DNA from: Mesorhizobium sp. AR10
Lineage (GTDB): Bacteria > Pseudomonadota > Alphaproteobacteria > Rhizobiales > Rhizobiaceae
DNA length: 64,000 bases
Direction of reading: 5' to 3'
Assembly: GCF_024746795.1 (NCBI RefSeq)
Contig: NZ_CP080524.1
Location: forward strand, 3,450,001 to 3,514,000
In this document: positions 1-8,892 of the stretch, piece by piece
Layout of the letters: the number at the start of each line of letters is the position of its first letter
Position numbering within the stretch: position 1 is the stretch's first letter
Made by a program: the position numbers and the translations under genes
Notes under the pieces: model-generated
Told to the model about the DNA's origin: nothing
What the model saw: only the letters and a program-made list of their open reading frames with translations
Database searches by the model: none

Positions 1-703
1 GCGGATGAAGGGGTACCCGATCACGGCGATCTTCGAGGTCGGCATGTCGGAATATGACAGCTCCATCGTCTACATGCCGTTTTCCGAGGCGCAGCTCTAT
101 TTCAACATGGACGGCAGGGCCCAGACGATCGAGATCTATGTCGACGATCCCGACGATGTCGATGCGCTGAAGCCGAAAGTCGAGGAGGCAGCGCAACGAC
201 CGATCGACATGGTCGACTGGCGCCAGCGCAACGAGACGTTCTTCTCTGCCCTGCAGGTGGAGCGCAACGTCATGTTCATGATCCTGACGCTGATCGTGCT
301 GGTGGCGGCGCTCAACATCATCTCGGGCCTGATCATGCTGGTGAAGGACAAGGGCCACGACATCGCCATCCTGCGCACCATGGGTGCGTCGCGAGGCGCC
401 ATCCTGCGCATCTTCCTGATGACAGGAGCGGCAATCGGCGTCACCGGAACCATCGCCGGCGTTCTGCTCGGCGTGCTCATCTGCCTCAACATCGAATCCA
501 TCCGCCAGTTCTTCTCCTGGATGACCGGCAGGGTTCTTTTCAATCCGGAGCTTTATTTCCTCAGTCAGTTGCCGGCGAAGATGGATCCGCGCGAGACGAC
601 CTACGTCATCCTGATGGCGCTCGGGCTTTCCTTCCTGGCAACCGTGTTTCCGGCGTGGCGGGCCGCCCGCCTCGATCCGGTCGAAGCGCTGAGGTATGAG
701 TGA
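1..703 (+). CDS. lolC: Lipoprotein-releasing ABC transporter permease, LolC/LolE type (5' partial)
   Basis: Inner-membrane permease that, with LolD, extracts lipoproteins for transfer to the outer membrane. The reading frame is already open at the window start, so only the last ~230 residues of a protein usually a little over 400 long are visible. Counting from the first ATG in view (base 5), the fragment has a periplasmic end, membrane segments at about 91-113, 135-160 and 200-218, the cytoplasmic coupling stretch with [11 protein letters not shown] (about 119-129), and the family ending [17 protein letters not shown]. This is the FtsX-like permease C-terminus. Its stop overlaps the lolD start (ATGATG), so the two are translationally coupled. 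C and E forms cannot be told apart from this fragment, and many alphaproteobacteria carry only one. Confidence 0.9.
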   Translation, partial: RMKGYPITAIFEVGMSEYDSSIVYMPFSEAQLYFNMDGRAQTIEIYVDDPDDVDALKPKVEEAAQRPIDMVDWRQRNETFFSALQVERNVMFMILTLIVLVAALNIISGLIMLVKDKGHDIAILRTMGASRGAILRIFLMTGAAIGVTGTIAGVLLGVLICLNIESIRQFFSWMTGRVLFNPELYFLSQLPAKMDPRETTYVILMALGLSFLATVFPAWRAARLDPVEALRYE

Positions 704-1383
704 TGGCCGAGGCCATTATCGAGCTGAAGAGCGTTGAGCGGCACTATGTTCAGGGGCCGCGCAAGCTCACCATTCTCAACGGCGCCGATTTTTCGCTGAA
801 GCGCGGTGAGATGGTAGCGCTGGTGGCGCCTTCGGGCACCGGCAAGTCGACGCTGCTGCACACCGCCGGGCTGCTGGAGCGGCCTGACGCCGGCGACGTG
901 ATTCTCGCCGGTCGCGCCTGCGGGCGGCTTTCCGATGAGGAGCGCACGGCAATCCGCCGCAACGATGTCGGCTTCGTCTATCAGTTCCACCATCTGTTGC
1001 CCGAGTTTTCGGCGCTGGAAAACATCATGATGCCGCAGCTGATCAAAGGGCTGTCGCGTCAGGAGGCGTCCGAGCGGGCGGCACAATTGCTCGACTACAT
1101 GCAGATCGGCAAGCGCGCCCAGCATCGCCCGTCCGAACTTTCCGGCGGCGAGCAGCAGCGCGTCGCCATCGCGCGTGCCGTCGCCAATGCACCGCTGGTG
1201 CTGCTGGCCGACGAGCCGACCGGCAACCTCGACCCGGTCACCGCCTCCTATGTCTTCGAGGCGCTGGAGGCGCTGGTCCGGCAATCGGGCCTGGCAGCAC
1301 TGATCGCCACCCACAACCACCAGCTTGCCGCGCGCATGGACCGTCGCGTGACGCTGGCCGAGGGTAAGGTCGTCCCGCTTTAG
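700..1383 (+). CDS. lolD: Lipoprotein-releasing ABC transporter ATPase LolD
   Basis: Cytoplasmic ATPase that powers lipoprotein release by the LolC/E permease encoded just upstream. The 227-residue product has a Walker A at 43-51 (APSGTGKST, with Ala in place of the usual first Gly), the signature LSGGEQQR at 147-154, a Walker B ending in [11 protein letters not shown] at about 167-177, and a switch His in ATHN near 205. The DEPTGNLD form is typical of the LolD/MacB/FtsE group. ATG at 700 overlaps the permease stop; ATG at 703 would be an equally good start. In many rhizobia this pair is followed by the DNA polymerase III alpha gene, which is not seen here. Confidence 0.95.
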   Translation: MMAEAIIELKSVERHYVQGPRKLTILNGADFSLKRGEMVALVAPSGTGKSTLLHTAGLLERPDAGDVILAGRACGRLSDEERTAIRRNDVGFVYQFHHLLPEFSALENIMMPQLIKGLSRQEASERAAQLLDYMQIGKRAQHRPSELSGGEQQRVAIARAVANAPLVLLADEPTGNLDPVTASYVFEALEALVRQSGLAALIATHNHQLAARMDRRVTLAEGKVVPL

Positions 1384-1643
1384 GATGCATTGATATTCAG
1401 GTGAGGCCGGCCTGCGGATGGCAGTTTCCTGCGGTTCCGGTGCTCACGTGCCTTAAGTACGCTCCGCTCCGGTTCTCGGAACCCGTCATCCTCGATTCGG
1501 CCTGACCTGAATCTCAACGCACCCTGGTGGGCCCGTCGCGAAGGGGGCTGGTCTGTGGTCAATGCCTGTTGGCGCCCGTCAACCTTTCCTTAACCCTGCC
1601 GAATTGATCACCGCATTTCCGGATCATGCCCGGACTGCGGTCG

Positions 1644-1678
1644 TTGACATTGGAACAAAATTAGAACAAAAAACGAAC
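1644..1678 (+). promoter_or_regulatory. Putative LexA (SOS) box cluster: three phased GAAC half-sites
   Basis: GAAC occurs at 1653-1656, 1664-1667 and 1675-1678, each pair separated by exactly 7 bases, so two overlapping GAAC-N7-GAAC sites repeat every 11 bp, about one helical turn. GTTC-N7-GTTC (the reverse complement) is the established LexA recognition sequence of Rhodobacter and rhizobial alphaproteobacteria. A TTGACA that could serve as a -35 element lies at 1644-1649, so bound repressor would cover the promoter. A good -10 is not obvious. The site is 23 bases upstream of the small ORF at 1701. Function is inferred from spacing and position only. Confidence 0.6.
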
Positions 1679-1700
1679 ATACCAACAACAGGAGAGAGTT

Positions 1701-1787
1701 ATGACCGATCTTGTCCAGGATGTCGTCTCGCTGGTGTGCATGAGTGCGTTTCTCGTTTCCATGGCCATCTGGATCGGAGCCATGTGA
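1701..1787 (+). CDS. 28-residue hydrophobic small protein, possible SOS-induced (SidA-like) membrane peptide
   Basis: A very small ORF with a strong ribosome binding site (GGAGAGAG at 1691-1698, just upstream of the ATG). The product starts MTDLVQDVVSLV and is then almost wholly hydrophobic to its last residue (SAFLVSMAIWIGAM), consistent with one membrane-spanning helix and a short acidic N-terminus. The predicted LexA sites lie immediately upstream. Size, topology and apparent SOS control match the Caulobacter cell-division inhibitor SidA, a 29-residue LexA-regulated inner-membrane protein. I see no sequence-level proof of homology, and at this length none should be expected. A chance ORF is possible, but the ribosome binding site and upstream sites argue for a real gene. 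Confidence 0.6.
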   Translation: MTDLVQDVVSLVCMSAFLVSMAIWIGAM

Positions 1788-1899
1788 GGAGCCGACGCCT
1801 TGCGACTGATGTTTTTCGGCCGGTATGAGGCGTTGATGCTGTTAAGCTTTTCTTGCCGCCCTGACGCTAGGGTGCCCTGAAGACAGGGAGTACTGCCCA

Positions 1900-3174
1900 G
1901 TGTCGCCCATCGTCACGGCCCTCCTCGTGGCCTGCAATCTCGGCCTGATCTTTCTGCTGATGACCGTGCCGCTCGGGCTGCGCACGGTCCGGCTGAGCCG
2001 GCTGGTGGCGGCCGACCGGCACCGGCTCTGGCAGGTGCTGTGGCCGCTTGGAAGCGACGCCGGCTGGTCGGGCAAGATCCTGTCCGCCGAGGCGCTCGAC
2101 GGCCCGGGCGCGGCCCGGATCAGGCTGTCCTGGGAAGGGCGCGATGGCCAGCCGATCGAGCGGAAGGTTCTGCTCGAAGATGTGGTGGAAGACAGCCGCT
2201 TTTCCATGTGCGTCGTCGACGATACGTCGCTCGACGCCTCATTCTTCGCCGACTATCGCGAAACCACCGAACTCATAGCCGAGGGCACTGCCACGCGGGT
2301 GATCCTCAGCCAGACCGATCGCTATCGTGGCATTGCCTTCCTGGTTTTCCGCTATTTCGCCATGCGCCGCGAGCTCGGCAAGCTGGAGATCTGGGTCAGG
2401 ACCGGGCACTACCGCAAAGGCGGCTGGTTCGAGCACCCGCTCAGCCAGGTCGGCTTTGCCGTTCTCTCGGCATTCATCCTGTGGCCGTTGTTCGGGCTCA
2501 ATCTTGGCGGCCTGGCGCTGGCCGCGATCCTGACCTCGGTGGTGGCCCTGCACGAACTCGGGCACATGGCGGCGTTCCGGCTGACGGGGCATCGCCAGGC
2601 GCGAATGATCTTCATCCCGTTGCTCGGCGGCATCGCCATTGGCGGGCGGCCCTATGACAGCCGCTTTGAAGTGGCCTTCGTCGCGCTGATGGGCGCCGGC
2701 TTTTCGGCTTTCCTGGTGCCGCTGCTGATTGCCGCCAGCGCGCTTGCGAGCGGCGAGGGGCATCGGCTGGCAGCTACGCTGCTGGCGACGCTTGCCGGTT
2801 GTGCGGCACTGTTCAACATCGCCAATCTGGTGCCGGTGTGGAAGTTTGATGGTGGTCAGGTGCTGCGCCAGATCTGCCAGGGTCCGATCGCGCTGGCTCT
2901 GGCGTCGTTTTCCCTGCTCTCCGCCTTGCTGGCGCTCGGTTGGCTGGCGGGCTTTTCATCCGGCTTCCTGCTCGTGGCCTGCGCCGTCTTTTCAATCCTC
3001 AGCCTGCTGACCATGGGCAGCGCGGTCAAGCCGCGTCATGACCTGAAGCCGATCCGCACCTTCGACCGTTTCGCCATGGCCGGCGCGCTGCTGGCGGTGT
3101 TCGCTATCCACGGCTATGGGCTGTTGTGGGCATCGGCGCGGCTGCTCGGAGCCGGCATCTCGCCGATGGGATAG
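1900..3174 (+). CDS. Membrane zinc metalloprotease, M50 (site-2 protease) family with N-terminal SRPBCC-like region
   Basis: Predicted intramembrane protease of 424 residues. The zinc motif HELGH lies at 218-222 inside a membrane helix. The second family motif, NLVP followed by DGG, is at 309-319, with Asp317 the expected third ligand. About six hydrophobic helices run from 185 to the end. Between an N-terminal helix (3-25) and the protease core, residues about 30-170 form a soluble alpha/beta region resembling a SRPBCC (START-like) ligand-binding fold, an unusual partner for an M50 protease. The start is a GTG at 1900 with only a modest ribosome binding site. The substrate is unknown. It ends 3 bases before the convergent lipB stop. 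Confidence 0.75.
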   Translation: MSPIVTALLVACNLGLIFLLMTVPLGLRTVRLSRLVAADRHRLWQVLWPLGSDAGWSGKILSAEALDGPGAARIRLSWEGRDGQPIERKVLLEDVVEDSRFSMCVVDDTSLDASFFADYRETTELIAEGTATRVILSQTDRYRGIAFLVFRYFAMRRELGKLEIWVRTGHYRKGGWFEHPLSQVGFAVLSAFILWPLFGLNLGGLALAAILTSVVALHELGHMAAFRLTGHRQARMIFIPLLGGIAIGGRPYDSRFEVAFVALMGAGFSAFLVPLLIAASALASGEGHRLAATLLATLAGCAALFNIANLVPVWKFDGGQVLRQICQGPIALALASFSLLSALLALGWLAGFSSGFLLVACAVFSILSLLTMGSAVKPRHDLKPIRTFDRFAMAGALLAVFAIHGYGLLWASARLLGAGISPMG

Positions 3175-3177
3175 AGT

Positions 3178-3921
3178 TCATCCCGCCTTGCGGGGCGCTT
3201 CGATGAACGAAGGCTCGGCGGGGCCGAAAACATCTTCAAAGGCGGATTTCAGCGCGATGTCGAGGTCGGCCATCCCAATGGGAAGGCCGAGATCGACAAG
3301 GCTGGTGACACCGTGATCGGCCACACCGCATGGCACGATGCCGCTGAAGTGGCTGAGGTCCGGCTCGACATTGATGGCAATGCCGTGAAAGCTCACCCAG
3401 CGCCTCAGCCTGATGCCGATCGCGGCGATCTTGTCCTCTGCCGGCGAGCCGTCGGGCAGGGCAGGGCGATCGGGCCGCACCACCCAGACGCCGACACGAT
3501 CCTCGCGGCGCTCGCCCCGCACGTTGAAGGCGGCGAGCGTGCCGATGATCCATTGTTCGAGCGCGGCAACGAAGGCGCGGACATCCTCGCGCCGCCGCTT
3601 CAGGTCAAGCATCACATAGGCGACCCGCTGACCCGGCCCATGATAGGTGTATTCGCCGCCGCGCCCGGCCGCGAACACCGGGAAGCGGTCCGGCTCGATC
3701 AGGTCTTCGATGCGAGCGCTGGTGCCGGCGGTGTAAAGCGGGGGATGCTCGACCAGCCAGACCATCTCGCCGGCGGCCCCGCTTCTGATCGCTTCGGCGC
3801 GCCCTTCCATAATGGCGAGCGCGTCCGGGTAGGTGGTCAATCCGGGCTCGATGCGCCATTCGACCGGCGCGGAACCGGGCAGGGGCAGGAATGACGTGGC
3901 GATCTGGCTGCGTTCTGGCAT
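3178..3921 (-). CDS. lipB: Lipoyl(octanoyl) transferase LipB
   Basis: Cytoplasmic enzyme that moves octanoyl groups from acyl carrier protein to lipoyl domains, including the H protein of glycine cleavage and the E2 subunits of 2-oxoacid dehydrogenases. The 247-residue product has the family motifs [11 protein letters not shown] (88-98), the catalytic lysine in [10 protein letters not shown] (Lys164) and the catalytic cysteine in [12 protein letters not shown] (Cys198). Length is normal. The upstream region carries a Mesorhizobium-type palindromic repeat, so the promoter must lie within or between repeat arms. It stands alone, converging with the M50 protease gene. Confidence 0.95.
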   Translation of the reverse strand: MPERSQIATSFLPLPGSAPVEWRIEPGLTTYPDALAIMEGRAEAIRSGAAGEMVWLVEHPPLYTAGTSARIEDLIEPDRFPVFAAGRGGEYTYHGPGQRVAYVMLDLKRRREDVRAFVAALEQWIIGTLAAFNVRGERREDRVGVWVVRPDRPALPDGSPAEDKIAAIGIRLRRWVSFHGIAINVEPDLSHFSGIVPCGVADHGVTSLVDLGLPIGMADLDIALKSAFEDVFGPAEPSFIEAPRKAG

Positions 3922-3933
3922 GGGCTTATCTCG

Positions 3934-4022
3934 ATCTAAAGCGCAGCGCGCTTTAGATGTTTGTTTTTATGCAAATCGTGATCCCAAAACCGCTGCGCAC
4001 TTTTGGGCGACATGCATCGTCC
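3934..4022. repeat. Rhizobial palindromic intergenic repeat upstream of lipB
   Basis: A perfect inverted repeat at 3934-3958 (11-base arms ATCTAAAGCGC and its complement around AGC) is followed by a second hairpin at about 3979-4011 (CCCAAAA ... TTTTGGG). Elements of this form, ending in a GACATGCAT-like tail, are dispersed in Mesorhizobium and related genomes. It could shape the 5' end of lipB transcripts or act as a terminator. No function is shown. Confidence 0.7.
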
Positions 4023-4184
4023 CCTCATATGGCGGCAATCGGCCAAAACGTCCAGTTCGCAGCGCGTTTGCGCCTTCTCGACCCTCGTGCCAACTCCCCG
4101 GCGATTATTGCGCGACGCGCCCTTGTTTCGCCGGAAACGATTTGCTACACGCCGCGAGCCGGTTGGTTCCGGCTCCTACCACGT

Positions 4185-4269
4185 GCGGTCGTGGCGGAAT
4201 TGGTAGACGCGCAGCGTTGAGGTCGCTGTGGGGCAACCCGTGGAAGTTCGAGTCTTCTCGACCGCACCA
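4185..4269 (+). tRNA. tRNA-Leu, anticodon GAG
   Basis: Acceptor stem GCGGTCG pairs with CGACCGC, discriminator A at 4266 and genome-encoded CCA at 4267-4269. The anticodon stem CAGCG/CGCTG (4212-4216 and 4224-4228) encloses the loop TTGAGGT with anticodon GAG at 4219-4221, reading CUC/CUU. A variable arm (TGGGGCAACCCGT) makes it a class II tRNA as expected for leucine, and the T arm contains GTTCGAGTC. No duplicated 3' end was noticed downstream, so it is not obviously in use as an integration site. Confidence 0.96.
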
Positions 4270-4349
4270 AATTTCCCTATGACGCGGCTTGCGTTTTTAA
4301 GTGCCTCACCGGATTGGCTTTGCCCAAAGGCCTATGCAAAACTGCCGGC

Positions 4350-4775
4350 ATGACTGACACACCACCTCCAGGATATGACATGCGCGACCTAATGGCAGCG
4401 GTCGGCGAGGTTCTGTTGTTTTGGGGCTTTCTGGAGACGGCGATACGTGGGCGCCTTGCTGTGATCGACACGGTCGCAGTGGAGGCTAAGCCAGCCACGA
4501 AAGCCTCTGTGCTCGCCCAATGGCGTAACGCGGAAGCTGATCGTGGCGATGCACGGGTTGTCCAACTGTTCGCCGATATCGAGGAAGTGGCCGCGCTCCG
4601 GAATTGTCTGGCACATGGCCTTTCGTCGGCGTCGGCAGATCCATGGAGCGGAAAGGAAGCGAAGGTCGTCTGCCTCGCACCGGACGGAAGCCGCAGCGTC
4701 ACGATAACTGAAATGCAAGACGCCAAGGACTACCTTCATGGAATGACCAACCGGGTCCGCGATCTGTCCATCTGA
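4350..4775 (+). CDS. Small protein with HEPN-type RNxxxH motif, function unknown
   Basis: A 141-residue soluble, mostly helical protein if started at the ATG at 4350; an upstream in-frame ATG at 4314 would add 12 residues and lies close to the tRNA end. Its centre carries ALRNCLAHGLS, which fits the R-[polar]-xxx-H signature of HEPN nucleases and toxins, preceded by long amphipathic helices as in that fold. It has no visible partner (no MNT nucleotidyltransferase or antitoxin-sized ORF beside it). It may be a standalone HEPN RNase, or an inactive relative that kept the motif. No strong ribosome binding site was seen. Confidence 0.55.
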   Translation: MTDTPPPGYDMRDLMAAVGEVLLFWGFLETAIRGRLAVIDTVAVEAKPATKASVLAQWRNAEADRGDARVVQLFADIEEVAALRNCLAHGLSSASADPWSGKEAKVVCLAPDGSRSVTITEMQDAKDYLHGMTNRVRDLSI

Positions 4776-5041
4776 ACCACCTCACTTCCCCATTTCGGGG
4801 CCACAGTTCTGATAGACGGGGCAGTATGTGCCTCATTGCCGGCGCGCTCCATGCCGCCCACACCTCCGAAACCAGCCCAAGCAGAAGTCATTTTTCTTCG
4901 AGCCGCCGAACTTTGGAACACTGTTTCTATGGAATTTGTAGAATTATGTTTGGATACGACCTCGGTACTGGTCGCTAAGTTCTGACGGGGCCTTCGCCTC
5001 CTCGGCAAGTTGCGCCAGCGATTTAGAGAATGGAGGTTCCC
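4776..5041. other. Intergenic stretch with no recognised feature
   Basis: About 266 bases between the HEPN-like gene and the dioxygenase gene. The part from about 4900 to 4985 is richer in A and T than its surroundings and may hold the dioxygenase promoter. No tRNA, convincing small ORF, terminator or repeat was recognised. Confidence 0.4.
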
Positions 5042-5974
5042 ATGGCCAAACTTGCCCCCGTAGATCAGATCATCCCAGAAGCCGATGTTGTCCCGCTTAC
5101 GGGACGTGTCGGCGCAGAGATCAGGAATATTCGGCTTTCCGGCGACCTGCCGCAGCAGACGATAGTGGCGATCAACCAGATCCTGTTGCGGCACAAGGTG
5201 GTGTTCTTCCGCGATCAGGCGCATCTCGACGACGCCGAGCAGGAGCGCTTTGCCCATCGACTCGGCGAACTTGTGCCGCATCCGACACAAGGTCCCATCA
5301 AGGGAACGGCGTCCATTCTCGAGCTCGATTCGAGCCGTGGCGGCGGTCGTGCCGATCAATGGCATACCGACGTCACCTTCGTCGACGCCTATCCGAAATT
5401 CTCTGTTCTTCGCGGCGTCGTCATACCGCCGGCTGGCGGCGACACCATCTGGTCGAACACCGCGGCGGCCTACCAGGACCTGCCCGCTCCGTTGAAGCTG
5501 CTCGCCGACAATCTCTGGGCAGTTCACAGCAACGTATACGACTACGCGGCGGTCCGGCCGCGTGCGACCGCTGCGGAAAAGAAGCACTTCGAGGAGGTCT
5601 TCACCTCGACGATCTACGAGACCGAGCATCCCGTTGTGCGCGTCCATCCCGAGACAGGCGAACGCACGCTGCTGCTCGGCAATTTCGTGCAACGTCTGGT
5701 CGGTCTTTCCAAAGGCGATTCAGCGCGGCTCTATGAGGTGTTCCAATCCTATGTCACCGCGCCGGAGAACACCGTCCGCTGGCGCTGGAAAGCCGGCGAT
5801 GTGGCGATCTGGGACAACCGGGCCACGCAGCACTACGCAGTCAACGACTATGGCGATCAGCACCGGGTCGTGCGTCGCGCCACGGTCGACGGCGACGTTC
5901 CGGTCAGCGTCGACGGTCGCCGCAGCGCCACCCGCATCAAGGTCGCGAAGCCCGCCACCGACAAGGCCGCCTGA
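5042..5974 (+). CDS. TauD/TfdA-family 2-oxoglutarate- and Fe(II)-dependent dioxygenase
   Basis: Cytoplasmic oxygenase of the taurine dioxygenase family, which hydroxylates small sulfonates, herbicide-like aryl ethers or other substrates with 2-oxoglutarate and O2. Numbered from the chosen start, iron ligands are His108 and Asp110 (QWHTDVTF) and His264 (ATQHYAVND), with the 2-oxoglutarate-binding Arg in HRVVRR (about 275). Length (310) is normal. The ATG at 5042 is preferred because a GGAGG ribosome binding site lies just upstream and would fall inside the coding region if the earlier in-frame ATG were used. No sulfonate ABC genes are next to it, so taurine itself is not supported as substrate. 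Confidence 0.85.
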   Translation: MAKLAPVDQIIPEADVVPLTGRVGAEIRNIRLSGDLPQQTIVAINQILLRHKVVFFRDQAHLDDAEQERFAHRLGELVPHPTQGPIKGTASILELDSSRGGGRADQWHTDVTFVDAYPKFSVLRGVVIPPAGGDTIWSNTAAAYQDLPAPLKLLADNLWAVHSNVYDYAAVRPRATAAEKKHFEEVFTSTIYETEHPVVRVHPETGERTLLLGNFVQRLVGLSKGDSARLYEVFQSYVTAPENTVRWRWKAGDVAIWDNRATQHYAVNDYGDQHRVVRRATVDGDVPVSVDGRRSATRIKVAKPATDKAA

Positions 5975-6002
5975 GGCATGGCCGAACTAGGGAAACCGCT
6001 AT

Positions 6003-6126
6003 TCAGGCGGCATTCCTCGGCCGAGCCAGGGCGTCGGCCACGATCTCTCCGAAGGACGCTGGCGTCGGCACGATGACGACGCCGGCTTCCCTAAGGGATT
6101 TCGATCTTTTCCTGCGCCGACTCGCT
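6003..6126 (-). pseudogene. Relic of the 3' end of mtkB (malate-CoA ligase alpha), frameshifted
   Basis: Read on the minus strand this stretch is closely similar to the last ~124 bases of the intact mtkB at 9956-10080. The relic encodes a tail with EAGVVIVPTP then SFGEIVADALA and a double Ala end, against EAGVVIVPTP then SFGEVVADTLA in the intact gene. One extra base in the segment matching GTCGAAATCCTCAAG (relic: ATCGAAATCCCTTAGG) breaks the frame and creates a TAG. It starts 15 bases beyond the ppc stop and has no upstream portion, so it is not a functional gene. With the intact copy it brackets hprA and ppc as a direct repeat. Confidence 0.85.
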
Positions 6127-6141
6127 CGGCAAAAACCGGGC

Positions 6142-8826
6142 CTATCCCGTCCACCCAAGGCCAGCCGAGATGCAATTGATCGATACGAGCAGAGCGTCGG
6201 TCGCCCGCTTTTGATCCGCCGTGCCGGTATTTGCCCTGACATTACGCAGCAGATCGACCTGCAGCCGGTGAATGTCGTCCATCTGTCGCCGCAGATTGTC
6301 GAAACGCCGCTTGAACATCGGAAAGCGCGCGGAAAGATCACCTCCCGTGAGGTCAACAATCAAGCGTCGCGTCAATTCGTATTCGGCGGCGATGCGGGCG
6401 TAGATTCGTCGGGCCGCATCGCTGTCGGCCACCAGGCCGGCGTAGAGCCGCGCGATCTCCATGTCGGACTGGTAAAGCGTCTTCTCGGCCTCGTCGACGA
6501 TCAAGCGGAAGAAGCGCGAGTGCTCGAACATGCGGGCCAGAAGCTCGCGCCCGGCCTCGCCGCGCACCGCGACGAAAGAGCTGAGTGCGCTGCCGATGCC
6601 ATACCAGCCGGTCAACAGATGACGGTTCTGGCTCCAGGCGAACACCCATGGAATGGCGCGAAGGTCGGCAATGCCGCTGGCGCCGAAACGGCGATCCGGC
6701 CTCGAGCCCATTTTCAGCAGCGCCAGTTCCGCGACAGGGCTCGCCTGGTTGAAATAATCGAGGAAGCCGGGCTCAGCCATCAACCTGGCATAGGACGCCT
6801 GCGACATGCCTGCCAGCGCTTCCAGCGCTTCGTCGAACTCCGGCGTTTCCTTCGGCTCGACATCACCGGGCGATCCGACACTGTGGGCCAGCACGCCGGC
6901 GGCGAGAACCTCGAGCTGGTTGAGGCCGGTGCCGCGATTGGCGAATTTCGACGATACGACCTCGCCCTGCTCCGTCACCCGCATGGTTCTGGCGACGGTG
7001 CCTTGCGGCTGTGCCGCGATCGCCCGGCCGGTCGGCGCGCCGCCGCGGCTGACCGAGCCGCCGCGACCGTGAAAGAAACTGATCCTGACCTTATGCTTGC
7101 GCCCGACGGCAGCGAGGCGCTTTTGCGCTTTTGCCAGTTCCCAATTGGACGCCAGGAAACCGCCATCCTTGTTGGAATCCGAATAACCAAGCATGATTTC
7201 CTGGCGCGCGCGAAAATCCCGCACTGTCCGCCTCACCAGCGAAATGCCGAGCAATTCATTCAGGATGGCAGGGGCGGCCTGCAGATCGGCAATGGTCTCG
7301 AACAATGGCACGATCCGCAGCCTGACTGTGCCGCCGCCACCGGGCGCGGCTGAAAGTCCGCAATATTGCGCCAGCAGATAGACCGCGAGCAGGTCGTCGA
7401 CGGAGCGGGTCATGCTGAGAACGAAAGAGCCGACAGCGTCGGCATCCGAAGTTGAGAGGCGCTTGGCGATGACGGAGAATGTCGAAAGCAGTTCACCGGC
7501 CTCAGGCGAGAGCCGGCCTGCGTCGATCTCCAGCCGCTCGCCCTGGCTGAGGCTTAAGCGAATGCGCGCCGACCATTGCGGCGTGCCGACAGTGACCGGA
7601 TCGACGGGATCTTTCAACGCAAACAGCTCCGCCAGAACCCGGTTGACGACCGTGGAGTTCTGCCGGATGTCGAGCGAGACGGTGCGGAAGCCGAAGCTTC
7701 CGACTTGCCAAAGCAGAGGCTGGACGAAACGCCTGGCTACCGCGCGCCCTCCGATTGCGTCGAGAACGCAAGACAGCCCGTTCAGATCGGCATGAAACGC
7801 CTCTGCCGAGAGGTAGGCCGCCTTACCGCCGTCCCGCGTGGCCACCAGCCGGGCATGCAAGGCCGTTGCGAACTGGCGAAGCGGTTCGTCAGGGTTGCGG
7901 GCGGCGATCATTTGCGCCTGTCCGCTCCTATCAAGTGCCGCTTGCAGCACCGGCTTGAAGCTGGCAGGCAGGTCGATGACGTTCGAACTGGCGCTGAGCA
8001 CCGTCACCAGCCGCTGCATCTGCGTGAGATACCAGCCTATGGCGGTATTGCGGTATTCGGTCATGGCATGGTCGGTGACAGCGGCCGTCACATTTGGATT
8101 GCCATCGCGATCGCCGCCGATCCACGAGGCATAGCGCATGAAGGGGGGAATTCTGATCGGCTTTCCCGGATAATGACGCTCGAAGGCGCCTTCAAGCTTG
8201 CCATAGAGCTGCGGCGTTGCCTCGAAGATGACTTCGCGAAAGAAATGCAGGCCCCAGGCGATTTCGCGTTCGACCGTCGGGCGCTCCAGTCGCAGCTCGC
8301 CCGTCATCCACAGAAGCTCAATCTCGCTCTCCAGATCGGCGACCAACAGGTCGCGTTCGCGCGGCGCCCAGCGCGGCTGGTCGAGCTCGGTCAGCTTGCG
8401 ATAGATACGGCGGTGGATCTCCAGCACCGTGACGCGTTTGGCCTCCGTCGGATGCGCGGTCATGGTCGGACCGACGCAAAGTTCATCGAGCGCCGCCTGG
8501 ACTTCCTCCGCTGACTGACCGTTCGCTGCCATCTGCGCAATCACGCTGGCGAAGGACCCGGGCACTTCGTCGACACCCGCGCCCTGTTCGAGTTCGCGAC
8601 GCGCCCGCATGGCAAGCAGCTCGTCGGCAATCGCCAGCAACTGGAACCATACGCCGCTCGCCTGAAGCGCCGGGATGCACTGCTCTGCGGCGAGGGAGAC
8701 AAGCGACCTACGCCCAGTCAGAACGGCGGCGATCTCGGGCTCGCGCGCGCTTGCGACCTGAAGCAGCAAGCGCAACAAAAGGCTGCGCTCGTCCTCACGA
8801 AAGTTGATGCGTCTGCTCTGTTCCAA
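6142..8826 (-). CDS. ppc: Phosphoenolpyruvate carboxylase
   Basis: Carboxylates phosphoenolpyruvate to oxaloacetate. In the serine cycle this regenerates C4 acids from glycerate-derived PEP. The 894-residue product has the two active-site signatures: VGPTMTAHPTEAKR at 118-131 (catalytic His125), and MLGYSDSNKDGG followed by FHGRGGSVSRGGAPTGRAI in the second half. It ends in GLGWTG rather than the common RNTG; the terminal Gly is kept. It is the last gene of the serine-cycle operon, 66 bases after hprA would begin on its far side. The position in a serine-cycle cluster suggests the serine-cycle isoform, which is usually less dependent on acetyl-CoA activation. Confidence 0.96.
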   Translation of the reverse strand: MEQSRRINFREDERSLLLRLLLQVASAREPEIAAVLTGRRSLVSLAAEQCIPALQASGVWFQLLAIADELLAMRARRELEQGAGVDEVPGSFASVIAQMAANGQSAEEVQAALDELCVGPTMTAHPTEAKRVTVLEIHRRIYRKLTELDQPRWAPRERDLLVADLESEIELLWMTGELRLERPTVEREIAWGLHFFREVIFEATPQLYGKLEGAFERHYPGKPIRIPPFMRYASWIGGDRDGNPNVTAAVTDHAMTEYRNTAIGWYLTQMQRLVTVLSASSNVIDLPASFKPVLQAALDRSGQAQMIAARNPDEPLRQFATALHARLVATRDGGKAAYLSAEAFHADLNGLSCVLDAIGGRAVARRFVQPLLWQVGSFGFRTVSLDIRQNSTVVNRVLAELFALKDPVDPVTVGTPQWSARIRLSLSQGERLEIDAGRLSPEAGELLSTFSVIAKRLSTSDADAVGSFVLSMTRSVDDLLAVYLLAQYCGLSAAPGGGGTVRLRIVPLFETIADLQAAPAILNELLGISLVRRTVRDFRARQEIMLGYSDSNKDGGFLASNWELAKAQKRLAAVGRKHKVRISFFHGRGGSVSRGGAPTGRAIAAQPQGTVARTMRVTEQGEVVSSKFANRGTGLNQLEVLAAGVLAHSVGSPGDVEPKETPEFDEALEALAGMSQASYARLMAEPGFLDYFNQASPVAELALLKMGSRPDRRFGASGIADLRAIPWVFAWSQNRHLLTGWYGIGSALSSFVAVRGEAGRELLARMFEHSRFFRLIVDEAEKTLYQSDMEIARLYAGLVADSDAARRIYARIAAEYELTRRLIVDLTGGDLSARFPMFKRRFDNLRRQMDDIHRLQVDLLRNVRANTGTADQKRATDALLVSINCISAGLGWTG

Positions 8827-8892
8827 GTGCTTTCCTAATCCGTCCGCATCGATTGCCGCTGTAGCCGCGCCCTCAATCGAGGGCAGCGGCTG

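Noticed and set aside
1562..1828. An 88-codon plus-strand frame between lolD and the M50 gene
   Set aside because: No ribosome binding site and no protein-like pattern. The likely gene in this stretch is the 28-codon ORF at 1701-1787 in another frame, which has a strong ribosome binding site.
4185..4780. tRNA-Leu as an integration site for a mobile element
   Set aside because: No integrase gene and no repeated tRNA 3' end were seen nearby, so the HEPN-like gene is not proven to be on an island.
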